The position numbers were made by a program, and so were the translations under genes. A DNA stretch of 64,000 nucleotides from Oscheius tipulae (Eukaryota; Nematoda; Chromadorea; Rhabditida; Rhabditidae), in contig JASJZH010000006.1 of assembly GCA_037178975.1 (NCBI GenBank), positions 5,766,001-5,830,000 on the forward strand, given 5' to 3'. Below are positions 52,665 to 63,660 of the stretch, piece after piece. Position 1 is the first letter of the stretch, and the number at the start of each line of letters is the position of its first letter. A model generated the notes under the pieces. It saw nothing but the letters and a program-made list of their open reading frames with translations. It was not told the origin of the DNA and made no database searches.

Positions 52665-52670
52665 TTTATT
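52665..52670 (-). promoter_or_regulatory. Poly(A) signal AATAAA of the K2P channel gene
   Basis: TTTATT on the plus strand is AATAAA on the minus strand, 53 nt after the K2P stop and 26 nt from the globin stop, implying overlapping 3' UTRs. Confidence 0.5.
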
Positions 52671-52722
52671 GAGCCTTAAAGCTATCCGCATGTCTTGATC
52701 CGTCAAAAGATAAAGCTGCTCT

Positions 52723-54572
52723 CTAGTCAGATTCCTCTTCGCGCTCAAGAAGGACATCCGTCTCATTCACTAGTATCTCGTCATGCTCCTCGTCATTGTT
52801 GTTTTCACCAATCTGCTCACACACTTGCAGTCCTGACTCCATCTCAACGAGACGAGTTACCTGAAAAGTATTTTATTTTATTGCTGCTGTCTTTTAGACC
52901 TCATCAGGGCTTTTGCACTTAGGAGAGTCAATTTCGGAAACCCAATGTACGCCATCGGATCGAAGAACAACTTGTTTGACTCCGGGTAGTGAGAGACTTG
53001 TCTGAGTGGAACGGCTGAGACTTCGATCAGAGATGGACTTCTTTTCGTCCTCGTCTAGGGTTTCAACTATCTCCGGGATGCACAACTGACTTTCTTCGCG
53101 GCCCGCCTCATAGGTCTTCCGCATCTAAAAAGCAAGACAGGTCAAGAGTTACTTAAAGATTTTTAAACTTTCTGCTGCAACAGATTCAAAACCATCGAGA
53201 CCAATGAGAGTCCGATAAGGATTGTCCAGAACATGGTCAAGAGCAGTTTTGGTGATGATGGAACCAGATCACCCAATCCAATGGTACTCAGCGATATGAA
53301 GAAAAAGTAACAGGATTCGAACAGTGTCCAATTTTGATCCCATTGGGAGAGAAAAAAGGAACAAAGGAACACCTATAATGATCTGTCAATTTTCGTATTT
53401 GATAGACGAACCCATCCCACTATCAACGACACACCGACGACGATAGGAAGATCAAAAAGCCTAAGATCTCTGCGCTCGAGTTCTTCAATCTCTCGCATTT
53501 CTCGCACTGACTGCTTTGTGAAGCATCTGGAAAATAAATGTAAAGTGATACATCATAGCTCACATACCGCAGGACTCTTCTCGTCAGGCGCTTAGTTTGA
53601 AACCAAGGGTATTTCATGCTGAAAGTGAGCATTTGCCCAACATCCTGCAGAACCAACAGCACAAGAGGAATTCCGAACAGAGCGAAGATCATGGTAAAAA
53701 CTCTTCCCAGAGTAGTCATCGGATATATGTGACCGTAGCCTGCAAACAACATTCATCATCCAGTGGAATTGACGAGCGCCTTGCCAATTGTGGTGCAAAT
53801 AGTGCCGGCAAAAAGCAGAGCTGTGTAGAAGTCCCATTCTAGTCGTTGGTCACTCCATCGAACACCCAGACTCTGCTCATAGAGATCGAGCTCACTGTAA
53901 AGGTGATCGCTTAAAAACAAAAAGTTCTCTCTTTCAGCCGGACTACTGGTTAATGGCCATTCTTAACGGGTCGGAGACCTGGCAGAAGAAAGCCAAGGGT
54001 GTGACGCCTAACCCATTACTTCCCTTTTCCACTTCCCCACACCGAAAACCGGATGCTATCAGCGAAAAAGAAGCTCACTGTTGAAGAAAGATCTTCAGTC
54101 GTTCTGTGGTGGTTCCTTTGATATAGATTAGATAATCGGAGTTGTTGAACATTCGATTCATCAGAAAGCTGATTTCCAGGTTGCGATTCGTTTCCATTTT
54201 CTAAATTGAATTGTGGAAAGAATGTCGAAGGAATTGTACCTTTGACCAATCGTTTTTGAGCCGACTCTGGTAAGGCTTCTCGACTAACAGAAATACACTG
54301 GCTCCGAAAGTGGTGTACAGGAGAAAGACAAGAATCAAAATCACATGCTGAAAATGATTGTCGAAGTTCTCCACATTTACAAACCTTCAACCCATATTTG
54401 TGGTAGGCTCGATGAGCTATGACAAAACATAAAGGCGGCTTCTCCTGGAGTTGCACTACTTTCCGTCTACCGGCTTCATGTGCACGTCCAGCAATCTGAA
54501 AAAAGGGGCATATTTGGAGCAGAAACAAAGAGAACTCACAGTGGTTATTGAAAATCTGCGCACTTGGAACAT
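52723..54572 (-). CDS. Two-pore-domain (K2P/TWK) potassium channel
   Basis: Background potassium channel subunit of the TWIK type (greatly expanded as twk genes in nematodes). ATG 54572 (MFQVRRFSITT) leads into a cytosolic segment, TM1 (HVILILVFLLYTTFGASVF), an extracellular cap loop (FLMNRMFNNSDYLIY), and pore 1 with TICTTIGYGHIYP. TM2 and TM3 follow, then pore 2 with FFISLSTIGLGDLVP, TM4 (MFWTILIGLSLVSMVLNLL) and an acidic, serine-rich carboxyl tail (LSRSTQTSLSLPG ... EREEESD). Both selectivity filters (TIGYG, TIGLG) are intact. The filter glycine of pore 1 is split by an intron with a GC donor (53740-53784). An upstream frame at 54694-54870 may be a leader exon, but its phase does not fit. 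Confidence 0.9.
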
Positions 54573-54945
54573 GCTAGGAACGCAATCAAAAGCGCATCCC
54601 TAATCTACTCAGGGAAAGTGAATCCAACGTATAATCAACTAAAGGCCACATAGTGTTCCTCATAGTGGGGATTTCAAACATCATTAATAGACTTACATCC
54701 TTCAATCCCGAAGTCCCTCTTAAGATTTGTTGATGGGCTGTGTTAAGAAGACCCTGTCCAGCAAACCGACGATTTCTTGTGGTCGTGTCGATTTCCGTCC
54801 GCTGATCGACCAGAGCAGGTAGCATGAACTGAGCAAGACCCGATAAGCTTTGTCTTGTACTTAGATTTTTCATTTTTCGTGTTCTAAACAGAGCTGTTAG
54901 CAGTGTCACATAAATATACATTGAGCATGTGAAGATGGTTGTTAG

Positions 54946-55242
54946 GGTGGTCCAGGACCAAAGGGTGAAATAGGGCCCGGGGCATCAGCTGCCATAACCG
55001 ATTCTTTGGCACACATGGATGCCCATATTCACACTAATTTGCATGGATTTGGAGTCAGTGGATTGTATCAGAGGAAGGACAACATGACTGTTTGGGCACA
55101 AATGCCCACATCTGGAAATGGATATAGCCTTGATATTGCTCTTGATTACTTCCTATTAGCCATGCAAAACAAGTACTTGACCCTTGACGGATTCCGCGGC
55201 ACTGTGTCTAAAACGCGACTGATTGAGGCTGGCCTCAAATAG
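54946..55242 (+). CDS. Unrecognised terminal exon with collagen-like start
   Basis: After a TTGTTAG acceptor-like site the frame reads GGPGPKGEIGPGA, a few collagen Gly-X-Y triplets, then a 78-residue unique domain (MDAHIHTNLHGFGVSGLYQ ... YSLDIALDYFLLAMQNKYL) ending EAGLK. No upstream exons were found on the plus strand; the neighbouring DNA belongs to the K2P gene's 5' side on the other strand. It could be a small gene starting at an internal Met (55015), a duplicated gene end or a pseudogene fragment. The frame is open and codon-like, which is the only support. Confidence 0.38.
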   Translation, partial: GGPGPKGEIGPGASAAITDSLAHMDAHIHTNLHGFGVSGLYQRKDNMTVWAQMPTSGNGYSLDIALDYFLLAMQNKYLTLDGFRGTVSKTRLIEAGLK

Positions 55243-55570
55243 GAGAAAATAAAAATTTTGTGGCCTGTTTAATGGTTAAGAGGGTCGAATAGATTCACGT
55301 CGCGGGTCTTCAAAGACTCGCAAAAAGGAAGGAATGGCAGTTAATCTCTAGGGAGAGTCAAAATCTCGCAAAATGGCGGCAGTAGTAAGTAATGACTTGC
55401 TCTGAACAGCTTTCTTATGTTTTTTGTGCAATTTCGAGGGAAACAGACGTAGTCGCTGTTCGCAAAGACAGATAACTCCCAAAGCGCATAACGACAAGAC
55501 TGAGACACACGTGCCCCTTGATTTTCCTTTCTGTCAGACACATCTTTCAAATTTAGAAGAAAAAAGGTAC

Positions 55571-55825
55571 CGCGTCTGGAGTTTGAGGAACATCTGGAAC
55601 GATTTCAGCCTCTTCCATTTCGAATCCGATTACTGTATCATCGTCATCCACCTCTTCTTTTACTTCAGTAGTCGAAAGCTCACCTTGGATCTCGACAATC
55701 GAAGTATTGTCTTCTTCAACCGTCGATTCCATACTTTTAGCTGTAAAAGAAGTTGGATATAGTGCAACGAGTGCATAAGGGAATAGAAGAAGCAGAAGAA
55801 TTATCTCTTCATCTCTGAAGGACAT
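55571..55825 (-). CDS. Possible small secreted/membrane protein, acidic (partial)
   Basis: ATG 55825 opens MSFRDEEII, a hydrophobic run (LLLLLFPYALVALYP) that could be a signal peptide or anchor. It is followed by a Glu/Asp-rich stretch (STVEEDNTSIVEIQGE, VKEEVDDDDTVIGFEMEE) up to a GTACC donor. A further exon may follow at 55341-55545, but its frame is uncertain. A possible acceptor (TTTTACAG) just after the hydrophobic run means the two halves might belong to different exons. Family unknown. Confidence 0.4.
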
Positions 55826-57066
55826 TATAGCCTTTCCATCATTTTTAAGAAGGACTAGCTGAAAATCCAAAAATGATACGACACACAAGGCCAACAAGGA
55901 GCATCTGACTCTGCAGGAATCTTTGAGTGGCTTATGAATGCAGCTGATTGGATCTGGATTCTACCAAATTAGCGAATGGCCCTCAGTATAATGATAAACA
56001 TCGATGTTGATAGCTCCTCAATCGAGCTTCCCTCTCCCATATCTTGTTTTTCAGAATGAACTTATCTTTTGTCTGTAAAAACGACGCCAATCGGTCTCAT
56101 TGAAAAGAGCAAACTCAGCAGTTTTTCAAAGAAGATTGTGCTCTGTTCTCACATTGAGCTAAACCAAATAACCGGATCTTTACGTGCATAACATAGTCCT
56201 TATCTTCAGATATTTCCTTCCTGCTGTAGTCTGATCCAAGTTCAGGATGTAGGCATGCAAAGCATATGCCCAGAGAACCGTGTTTATGTGCATTTCTGCC
56301 CTTTGAGAGGGTCATTTCGAGGAAAGAGCTATCAGCTAAGGGGACGAAGTACAGATCATTCGACTACCGTAACCTTCTTTTTCGCGTAAACAGCTTTATC
56401 CGGGTCAATTGTGCGGAACTGATCAAATGAACATCCTTGAGATTGGATAAACAAACACAGCTAAGAACCTGTTCAAAAGCTTTGTTTTCTCAGATTCAAG
56501 TGAATACCACAACAGCAGATTAGATCCGACTCAAGGTCTCCAAGTGTAACATGTTCGAGTTATTCTCTAGATTGGCAAACAAGGAAAAACGAGATGCGGT
56601 TTAATTAAAAGTCTTGAACGAGATATATAGAATTGGGACCCAGTGTTCAACACAAGAAGCAGAAAATACGTGCTTGCGTCACATTCTTCTTTCCTTGCTC
56701 TTTATCTCTTATGCCAACTCTGACCATTAGTAGTGGGATCGGATTAAGTACGTGTAAATCTAGTGGTACTGACCCTGTTCAGTTAGTATATCACCAAGAC
56801 ATTAGTATAAACGATTGTTTATTTCATGATTTTTACTTGTATGACAACGGCTGCACGACAATTGAAAGAATCCCGTTAAGGCAATAAATAATATGCTGAG
56901 CAGTCAGAATTGTGAATGCAAGGTAATTATTAATGGTTATTAGGGTTTCGAGATCACGTTAATAGTGAGACCAATGTGGGGTCCTTGATCGTATACGGGA
57001 GACAAAGTAAGAGAGGAACAATTGAATATCCTAAAAATTTCAAAAATCCTAAGTATATTGACCAAG
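55826..57066. other. Intergenic, no supportable gene
   Basis: AT-rich; only short frames on both strands, none with motifs or consistent splice sites. Confidence 0.5.
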
Positions 57067-57426
57067 TTAGGCCAAAGACAGCGACTGTGTAAGAATCGCC
57101 AACGCTGAGAGAAGCTTCGGTTGACTAATTGTCCTAGTAGTTATCGTTTTTGTAGATGTATACTTTGAGCGAATTTGGGCCATCTTCAAAGGACGGAACA
57201 CGTCTGAAATAGTAAAATCAGTTAAGGTAATTGAATGGAATAATACTGTGGCTCGCCGTATAAGAAAGTACAGCTTACCAATAGGATTGACAATGGTTTC
57301 CTTGTGGGCTACCACAGGCTCTGGCAGTTCAAACCGAGTAAAGACTCCGAATAGCGGAGGACGGTTGTGTAATTTAGAATGATAGAAGTCGGCCTCATTA
57401 GGCGGAAGTGGAAACTCAGGAATCAT
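57067..57426 (-). CDS. Small unrecognised two-exon protein
   Basis: Exon 1 (57279-57426) from ATG 57426 reads MIPEFPLPPNEADFYHSK, then LHNRPPLFGVFTRFELPE and AHKETIVNPIG. After a GTAAGC...CAG intron, exon 2 (57067-57203) continues VFRPLKMAQIRSKYTSTK to the stop at 57067. A competing frame in exon 2, out of phase by one base at the canonical junction, reads RVPSFEDGPNSLKVYIYKN and ends after NDNY, which looks more protein-like. Either the junction is misjudged or the gene is damaged. An in-frame open stretch extends upstream to 57570 without ATG. Function unknown. Confidence 0.42.
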   Translation of the reverse strand: MIPEFPLPPNEADFYHSKLHNRPPLFGVFTRFELPEPVVAHKETIVNPIGKLYFLIRRATVLFHSITLTDFTISDVFRPLKMAQIRSKYTSTKTITTRTISQPKLLSALAILTQSLSLA

Positions 57427-60400
57427 AGCGTGTGGTGACACTGTGGCGGATTGAGTACGGTACCCGAAGTATCTGAGTTGGGGGTGCGAAAGATAACGCT
57501 TCGGTTCGCCATTTCTCCTGCACTTATGTACGGAAAGGGTGGGCGGAGCGGAGACTGCGACAAAGGACAAACCATGCTACAGGCCCCGGGAGAACCCTGT
57601 CTTTCCACGCCCACCCAGAAAAACATTCCTAGCATTCCACACGCCTAAGGTGTGAGTGGTGACGCAGAACCAAATATTGGTTCAGGATAAAGCCGAGATT
57701 TATCGATAGCGAGTTGGATTTCCCCCGCCTACACGGAAGGATGACATCACATCATTCCCAACACTGGGTGGTTCTAGCATGGCGGGTGCAAAGAGAGCTT
57801 TCAGGCGTTTCGCTTCCGGAAAGTCTTATCTCCACTACCCAATGACCTGCAAGTTTTTCAACTACAAACATCGTTTGCAATGATATGAACCATTATCAAA
57901 AAGATTACACCATTCTCGAATTCTCACGGGCTCCCTGCAACATTGTAAAGGTGTGGCTCAAGCTTGCGAAAGCTTTTGAATGTGGTTCGCTGATTCACCG
58001 AGCCTCCGGGCTAACAAATGGGTCTTTACCGAGATCGTCGTCGTAATGCTCTTTGTGTATGGAGAAAACCAGTCGTTCCACGTCAACTGGAGAGGGCAAT
58101 TCGGCCATGTAAATGAGAACTGAGTCACTTTTGACTCATACGGTTTTTTGAAATCGAACAGGCTAACAAATTTATGACTTCCTGCCCAAGTTCTAATTGT
58201 GTCGCGAAACGGTTAAATCAATTGCTTCATTTTTCTTTATTGACTACAGTACTACGAGCTCTCTCTCTCCCTCTCTCTCTTTCAACTTGTTTATAAAATT
58301 GCTTGCCAGACAAGATCAAGGACATCAACGAATTCATCAGAATGCTGGCTGTTCGTCGCTCTTCGTGATAAGAATGCTAAACCCTGTGTCTAAAAACAGC
58401 TAATACCCAGACAGTCCAAACAGTGAACAATGAGAGATTATGCTTGTGACTTTGAATCATACTGAGGAGGTATCTGGTGAATAATGTACTCCCCGTGCAC
58501 TTGCCGTATGTCTAACTTATGTGCGTGGTCCACAGTTTGCTTAAGGGGTGACTAGTTACCGGATGGACTACACCCTCAACATCACTTATGATGACGGAAC
58601 TGTCAAATTCAGAGCCTGTACTGATTTTAAGTTTATCAAGCGGAACAAGAGCTTACATCAAAGGCTATCGGTAACCGACCCGCTTCTGGCTGTAGTTGCG
58701 TCTTTGTGGGCCAGAGCCACGTGCAGTAGCAGAGGCCATTGTGTACAAAAGGGCTTTGCGTGCTCTTTGAAGAGTTTCTGGCGCCATTTGCATCATGTCA
58801 TCAATCTAGCTCACCGGATTCTGAGAGGCATATCGAGTATTCGTCTGCGTCACAGTAATTTTATGGGTGCAAAGGTTCTGGAAAAGGGATGTCTTCGGCA
58901 ATTTGGAGATAAGAAAAGCGAAGGGAAGATAGTTGAAGGAAACGAACAATTGGAGATATTACTGCGGGGGTTTAGGGAAAAAGGACGAAATTTTGCAATC
59001 TCCTTCATTCTTTTTGTTTAAAAAACTAATTGACGTGGACGGAAGTAGTTCGCTTGTTCAACGAAATTTGGGAGAAAATAAGGAACGCGGCCTTGGGCTT
59101 TCATAACTGTCAAAATATTTGTTAGCTGATAAGTAGAAGCGAAGATTAGCTGAAACGAATCAGGTAGAGATAAACACCTATCACAAACATCTTCCAAAAT
59201 TGCAAGGTAAACGTTTGCCGTATCCTTAAAAATTGTCTTAGGGCTTCGATCGAACTAAATATCTTAGAATGAATAACCACGAAGCTGCCATTTAAAATTC
59301 TTAGTTCGGGTCACGTTTCAAAGAAAGTCTTATCGGTCCTTCGTGGCCACCACATTGAACGATTATTAATAGTAGTTCAGACCTCATCTTGCCTTATCGA
59401 ACCTCAAAAATCACGCGTCCAGTATGGATAAATGCACGAACACTGTTCTTGTAGTACGTACAAGTCATAAAACTGTTCTGGTTACCCGTTTTGTGTTCCT
59501 TTGTTCCTGCTGTGGTGTTTGACAAGGCTCCAGCAGCAGCGTGTAGGGTGATAAGAGACACAATGGTCTTATCAGGAACTGGAGCCTTCTGAATAGCTTT
59601 TCGACTGGACTAGACGTATTGTGAACGTCAGAGAACACGCGATCACGTAGATTTTGTACTTGGTAGGGTAGCTTGACGACAGATGACTTTTCATCTCATG
59701 ATGTGTGCTCTGACTGAGCTAGCGTCATTTCGCTGTCACCGGCTCCGGTTTTTTTTCTTCGTGATCTTTAATATGGCTTCAAATGCGGTAGGTCGGTCTC
59801 ATTAGAGGAAGAGCTATCAACGACTAATCTCCAATCAGGAATGAAAAAGACTGGATTCTTAGACCAAACGAAATAAGTTTACGGCTCGGTCGTCCTTCTG
59901 ACGCATTTGCTCTCTACTTTGGCCTATTTCTTTTTTGTCAATCAAAATTTTTCTCATCCCCGTTCCATCTAGAGGTGTGAATGTTCACAGCGACATTTTC
60001 TTCCGTGCGGCGCACGTGTATTGAGCTAGCCGACGCGCCCATTTCGAAGACTTCTTATCAGAACTGTGGTGGCGGCGTAGGCGATGATAACCGGCGTCGA
60101 ACGACACACAGAGAGAGAGGGGCTTCCCCACTCGATCTTCGATCCGAGAGCAGACGGTCAGAGTCCGCTTGCGAAACACATTTCGTCGCAACAACCACGC
60201 GGTTTCGGGACAAGTGTCGTGATCTCTTCCATCGAGTGCAGATGGGGGACGGCATGGGGTTGCAGGAAGAGAATCGTTGTTTTGGAAAGGTTCTCAATCT
60301 TTTACAAAAAGATCCCTGTTAAAGAACAGTGTTTGTTACGCAATAGACAGCATGCAGACAAGTAAACTTTAGATCATTTTAGAATGAATCGTTAACCATT

Positions 60401-60771
60401 ACCAAAACATTAGTTGTTGTCTATTGTCTTTTTTGTTTTCTATCGACAATATTGTCTTCTCATTCCGAAAAAATGAGTATAGCTATAACCATGACTTCCC
60501 TACGAAAGGCGGAAGTAGTGTGTGGAACATCACTTCCATGAAACAATAAAATATGCTGACATCTTTTTAGATGAACCCCCCTTCCCCGGTTTGCTCGTAC
60601 AAGTACGAGCTTTCTTTTCTGGAAAACATGCAGGATCTGTTGGCGTTGTTCCCTCTAGTCATGTTTATGTTCTTGGGACAAAATTTCCTTGTTGCCTGGG
60701 ATTTCGTTTTTTCCTCTCCATATTTATCCTAACTACGTAGGTAGCAGTGTCCGCAGCAAAGTCTGTTTCAG
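57427..60771. other. Mostly non-coding; GC-rich patch and CT microsatellite
   Basis: No gene can be defended. A CT-rich simple repeat lies at about 58258-58283. A frame at 58548-59021 begins MDYTLNITYDDGTVKF, which looks codon-like for about 30 residues only. The 60000-60260 patch is CpG-rich with long frames on both strands, suggesting a promoter or conserved exon rather than a decided gene. Leader exons of the gene at 60772 probably lie in its right part; a frame DEPPFPGLLVQVRAFF near 60571-60690 is one candidate. Confidence 0.45.
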
Positions 60772-61462
60772 GACTTTTCTACTACTTATCCCGATGAATA
60801 CTCCCAAATTGTCAAATTCTTGAGAAACCGAAAATGGAGACATCATGCGTTTCATAGATTCGAGGACTTCACTGGTTTGACAAAACCCTCGACTTACTAT
60901 AAGGGATACCATACAACAACGGTTTCGGTAAGCATTTCAAGAATTCTGGAAGTTTAGGCAAATGTTGCTGTAGTCATTTTCGAAGGAAGTGTAGAAAATT
61001 ACAAGATAGACAGAAGGGGTATCGTGCTTATATGTGAGATTGAAGGAACAAGAGCCGTTTCCAGACGCTCTGTCATCATTGATAACTTTGTTTAGAGTAA
61101 GGATGTAGATTGCCGACTACCTAGCTTCCCGGCATGGATGAACAATCAAACAGGGCAAATCCTTACAGTGGAATTCAAAGAGAAGTCCGAGCCTCTTTCT
61201 TCAAATTGTCCAAACTTCAAGAGCAATTCTCACGTGTTTAACAGCAACAAGAAGAACTGCGAATGGACGTATTCGTGTATAGAACCAGGAAAAGTCCAAT
61301 ATAATTTACATGTCCAAGAAGTTCGACAGACTCAGACGCGAAGATGGGCGAGTCCTACTTATCGTCTCAGTATCAACCGATGACAACAAGTCAAGTCTAC
61401 AGATCTCTTTCAATTACAAAGATAACAATCCCCTACAAACCAACTCCTGTGACCCGCTATAA
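60772..61462 (+). CDS. Unrecognised spliced gene, 5' end undefined
   Basis: A well-bounded exon (60772-60927, GTTTCAG acceptor, GTAAGC donor) reads DFSTTYPDEYSQIVKFL, then RKWRHHAFHRFEDFTGL and STYYKGYHTTTVS. It joins in phase 0 to an exon from 61096: DVDCRLPSFPAWMNNQTGQI, then a cysteine group (NCPNFK, NCEWTYSC). After a small intron or frame change near 61290-61325 comes EDGRVLLIVSVSTDDNKSS and FNYKDNNPLQTNSC. Codon-like composition and clean splice sites show it is real, but I know no matching family. Cysteines and an N-glycosylation site suggest an extracellular domain. Upstream exons were not settled; if the small intron is absent, the frame stops at 61383. Confidence 0.52.
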
Positions 61463-62041
61463 AGCGCTAAAACTCAAAACTCGCATGGTTATTATTAAAG
61501 CTTGTACCACTCTTGGAAGCGAAAAGAGTTAAGAGTCGAGTTAAAGATCTCAGAGCATGGTTTCGTAATTTTTCGGAAAAAAAGTAAAATTTCGCCGCTG
61601 TCCATCAGGTTTTAGCTTCGGGACGATGGTCGTTAAAGTGACAAATGAGGGTGGACCGAATGTATTGGCTGAACAGTCATCGATATTCAGTTTAAGTTGA
61701 CGTTAATGAACTTTCCCCGCTGACAGAAGGTTTATTCGTAACAAAAAAGGTTTCAAACCTCTGTTATCTTGGAAGAACGCCGGTCGTTTTATAATTCTTG
61801 GTGCCTACATAGGCTCACACGTGGTCTGACTGCGTCACGTCTTTTGGGTGTATCTTCGGTACAAACGTACCCTTATCTTTTTGCGCACTCCTTTAATCCC
61901 TTCCTTATCGTTGTCAGCAAATATCCTCGACTGGACCTCCTAATGAAACGGGTAATCAATAGACCCTTCATTTGGAATGACAAAGCGGTACAAGTGAGTG
62001 GATACAAGGTGTTGTCTGGGGTAAAATGACTACTGGATGAC
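61463..62041. other. Intergenic between convergent genes
   Basis: No supportable coding or RNA feature. It holds the 3' flanks of the unknown gene at 60772 and of the galectin gene. Confidence 0.5.
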
Positions 62042-63660
62042 TTATGGCTTGACGTAAGTCTTATGAACGAAGCGAACCATGCTGACATCGCCGTCAACTG
62101 TGATCTGGTCTATTTCTCTTGGGCTGTTGTTGGGTCGATAGTTGAATTTGACGTACGGAAGCCCATCTACATCCACCTGAAGCAAATAAAGTATTATTTC
62201 AGTGCAAAACCATACCGCTACACTCTTCTCGTAAGCGTGAACTACGATATCGTGGGTAATTCCTTTGCTGAAGGGGAACTGTCCAATGTGTCTTTCCTCG
62301 TTGAGCCATGTCCCGTTCGATGTACTGTTTCGAACGACCGCTTCCTGCAAGGTCATTGTTAGATCTTCGTCCCCGTTACAGATCTGACGTTGAACTAGAA
62401 AAACTGCAAGGTAATGACTCAGATAAGATGGGCGTGTCGGGTCGACCGGGGCTGTAGGCTACGTACAGCACAAAACCTAACCTTCACTTTCGGCTGGGGC
62501 ATGTCGACCCGGAAATGGAAGAAGAACTCCTGACCAGACATGAAGTTAATGTTGAATCGGACGGCCGTCAGAGAAGGAGTCAAGGTGATCTTGACTGATT
62601 GAGGACTCACAAAACATTTCTCGAGAAGATCGAACGAGAAGGGAACAGCCTAAAGAGGAAATGATACCATTCAATAAAAAGACTTACTGGTCGATCAACG
62701 GTGATGAGACGTTCCTCTTTCTCAGATGGGTTTCCGACCAGCAGTTTTCCATCAAGGCCGACAGACAACTGAAAAAGTGAAAGTGAAGAAGGATGCTTCA
62801 TTCTTTTAAGGTTCGTATCGACATGACAGTATGCAATGACGAATGTAAAGCTGTATGAAACAAGACACGCGCAGTAAGTGAAATGAGCGAAGGCTTTCTT
62901 ATTCATCGTCAACAGCGTAGCCGTCTTCGTCCTAAAAAGCCAATGTGAGCATGACGCAAAACTTGACAATGATCAAATATCAACAAGCTGAAATGTAGAC
63001 TAACCGCAGGTTGGTATTGAATATAGTCGATTCGGAGATTTCCACTGATGGCTATTGTCTGGATGTATTCCGTGTTTATGCGATGAGCGTAATCGCAGAC
63101 ATGCCGACCATTGACAGCAACCTACAATTTTTATGTGAAAACAAAAAGAGGGTGAGACCTTGAAGTAGCTTTCAAAAGCTGCAATCCTGATCGTGAATGG
63201 TTTTCCTTCCTCGAAAGGATTGACATATCTCTCTTCCGCCCCCCATTGGTTGCTAACGTACGAATTAAGAACGAGCTTGTTGTCAGGTGGTCCAGAGAAC
63301 CTGAAAAAAAATAATTGAATCAAATCTTAAAGGTACTCACCATCCTCCAGGCTTTTCGAATCTTGGATTGAAATGAAGCGCCTTGTTATCCATGTGATCG
63401 CCACTGATGAGCAGCCCGCAACAAAGATCTATCGAGAATCTGAAAACTGGTCAGATAAAAAACTTCGGTATAAACTTTTTCTGATCAGAGGTGAAGGGAG
63501 GTTCAACCAAGCCACTGATGAGTATCGATCTTCCTGGGAAGATGCCGCCGGGAATTGTGCCCACATACGGAATTTCCTGTGAGAAAATAAATAAAAATCA
63601 AATTGAAAATCATACTGGGCTCCGGACTACATTGTCCTGATCGTCAGCTTCCTGTGACAT
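62042..63660 (-). CDS. Tandem-repeat galectin (two carbohydrate-recognition domains)
   Basis: Beta-galactoside-binding lectin with two linked domains. ATG 63660 (MSQEADDQDN) opens a short acidic leader, then CRD1: VGTIPGGIFPGRSILISG, KKFSIDLCCG, the sugar-binding ALHFNPRFEKPGGW, LVLNSY, WGAEERYVNPFEEGKPF and VAVNGRHVCDYAHRI. A linker (DEDGYA) leads to CRD2: SVGLDGKLLVGN, FFFHFRVDMPQPKVK, VVRNSTSNGTWLNEER, FPFSKGITHDIVVHAYE, VDVDGLPYVKFNYR and DQITVDGDVSMVRFV. CRD1 has every canonical contact residue. CRD2 keeps the Trp and Glu-Arg but has HFRVD where HFNPR is expected. No signal peptide, as in all galectins. Nematode galectins are often secreted at the gut or cuticle, but location is not shown here. 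Confidence 0.9.

Noticed and set aside
54694-54870. Frame MKNLSTRQSLSGLAQF as the first K2P coding exon
   Set aside because: It has a GTAAGT donor, but its phase does not match the next exon; it may be a leader or an alternative start, not demonstrable here.
61285-61330. Ultra-short 25-28-nt intron in the gene at 60772
   Set aside because: A longer intron from a GTGTAT donor, or a base error, explains the frame change equally well, so no claim of an unusual intron class is made.
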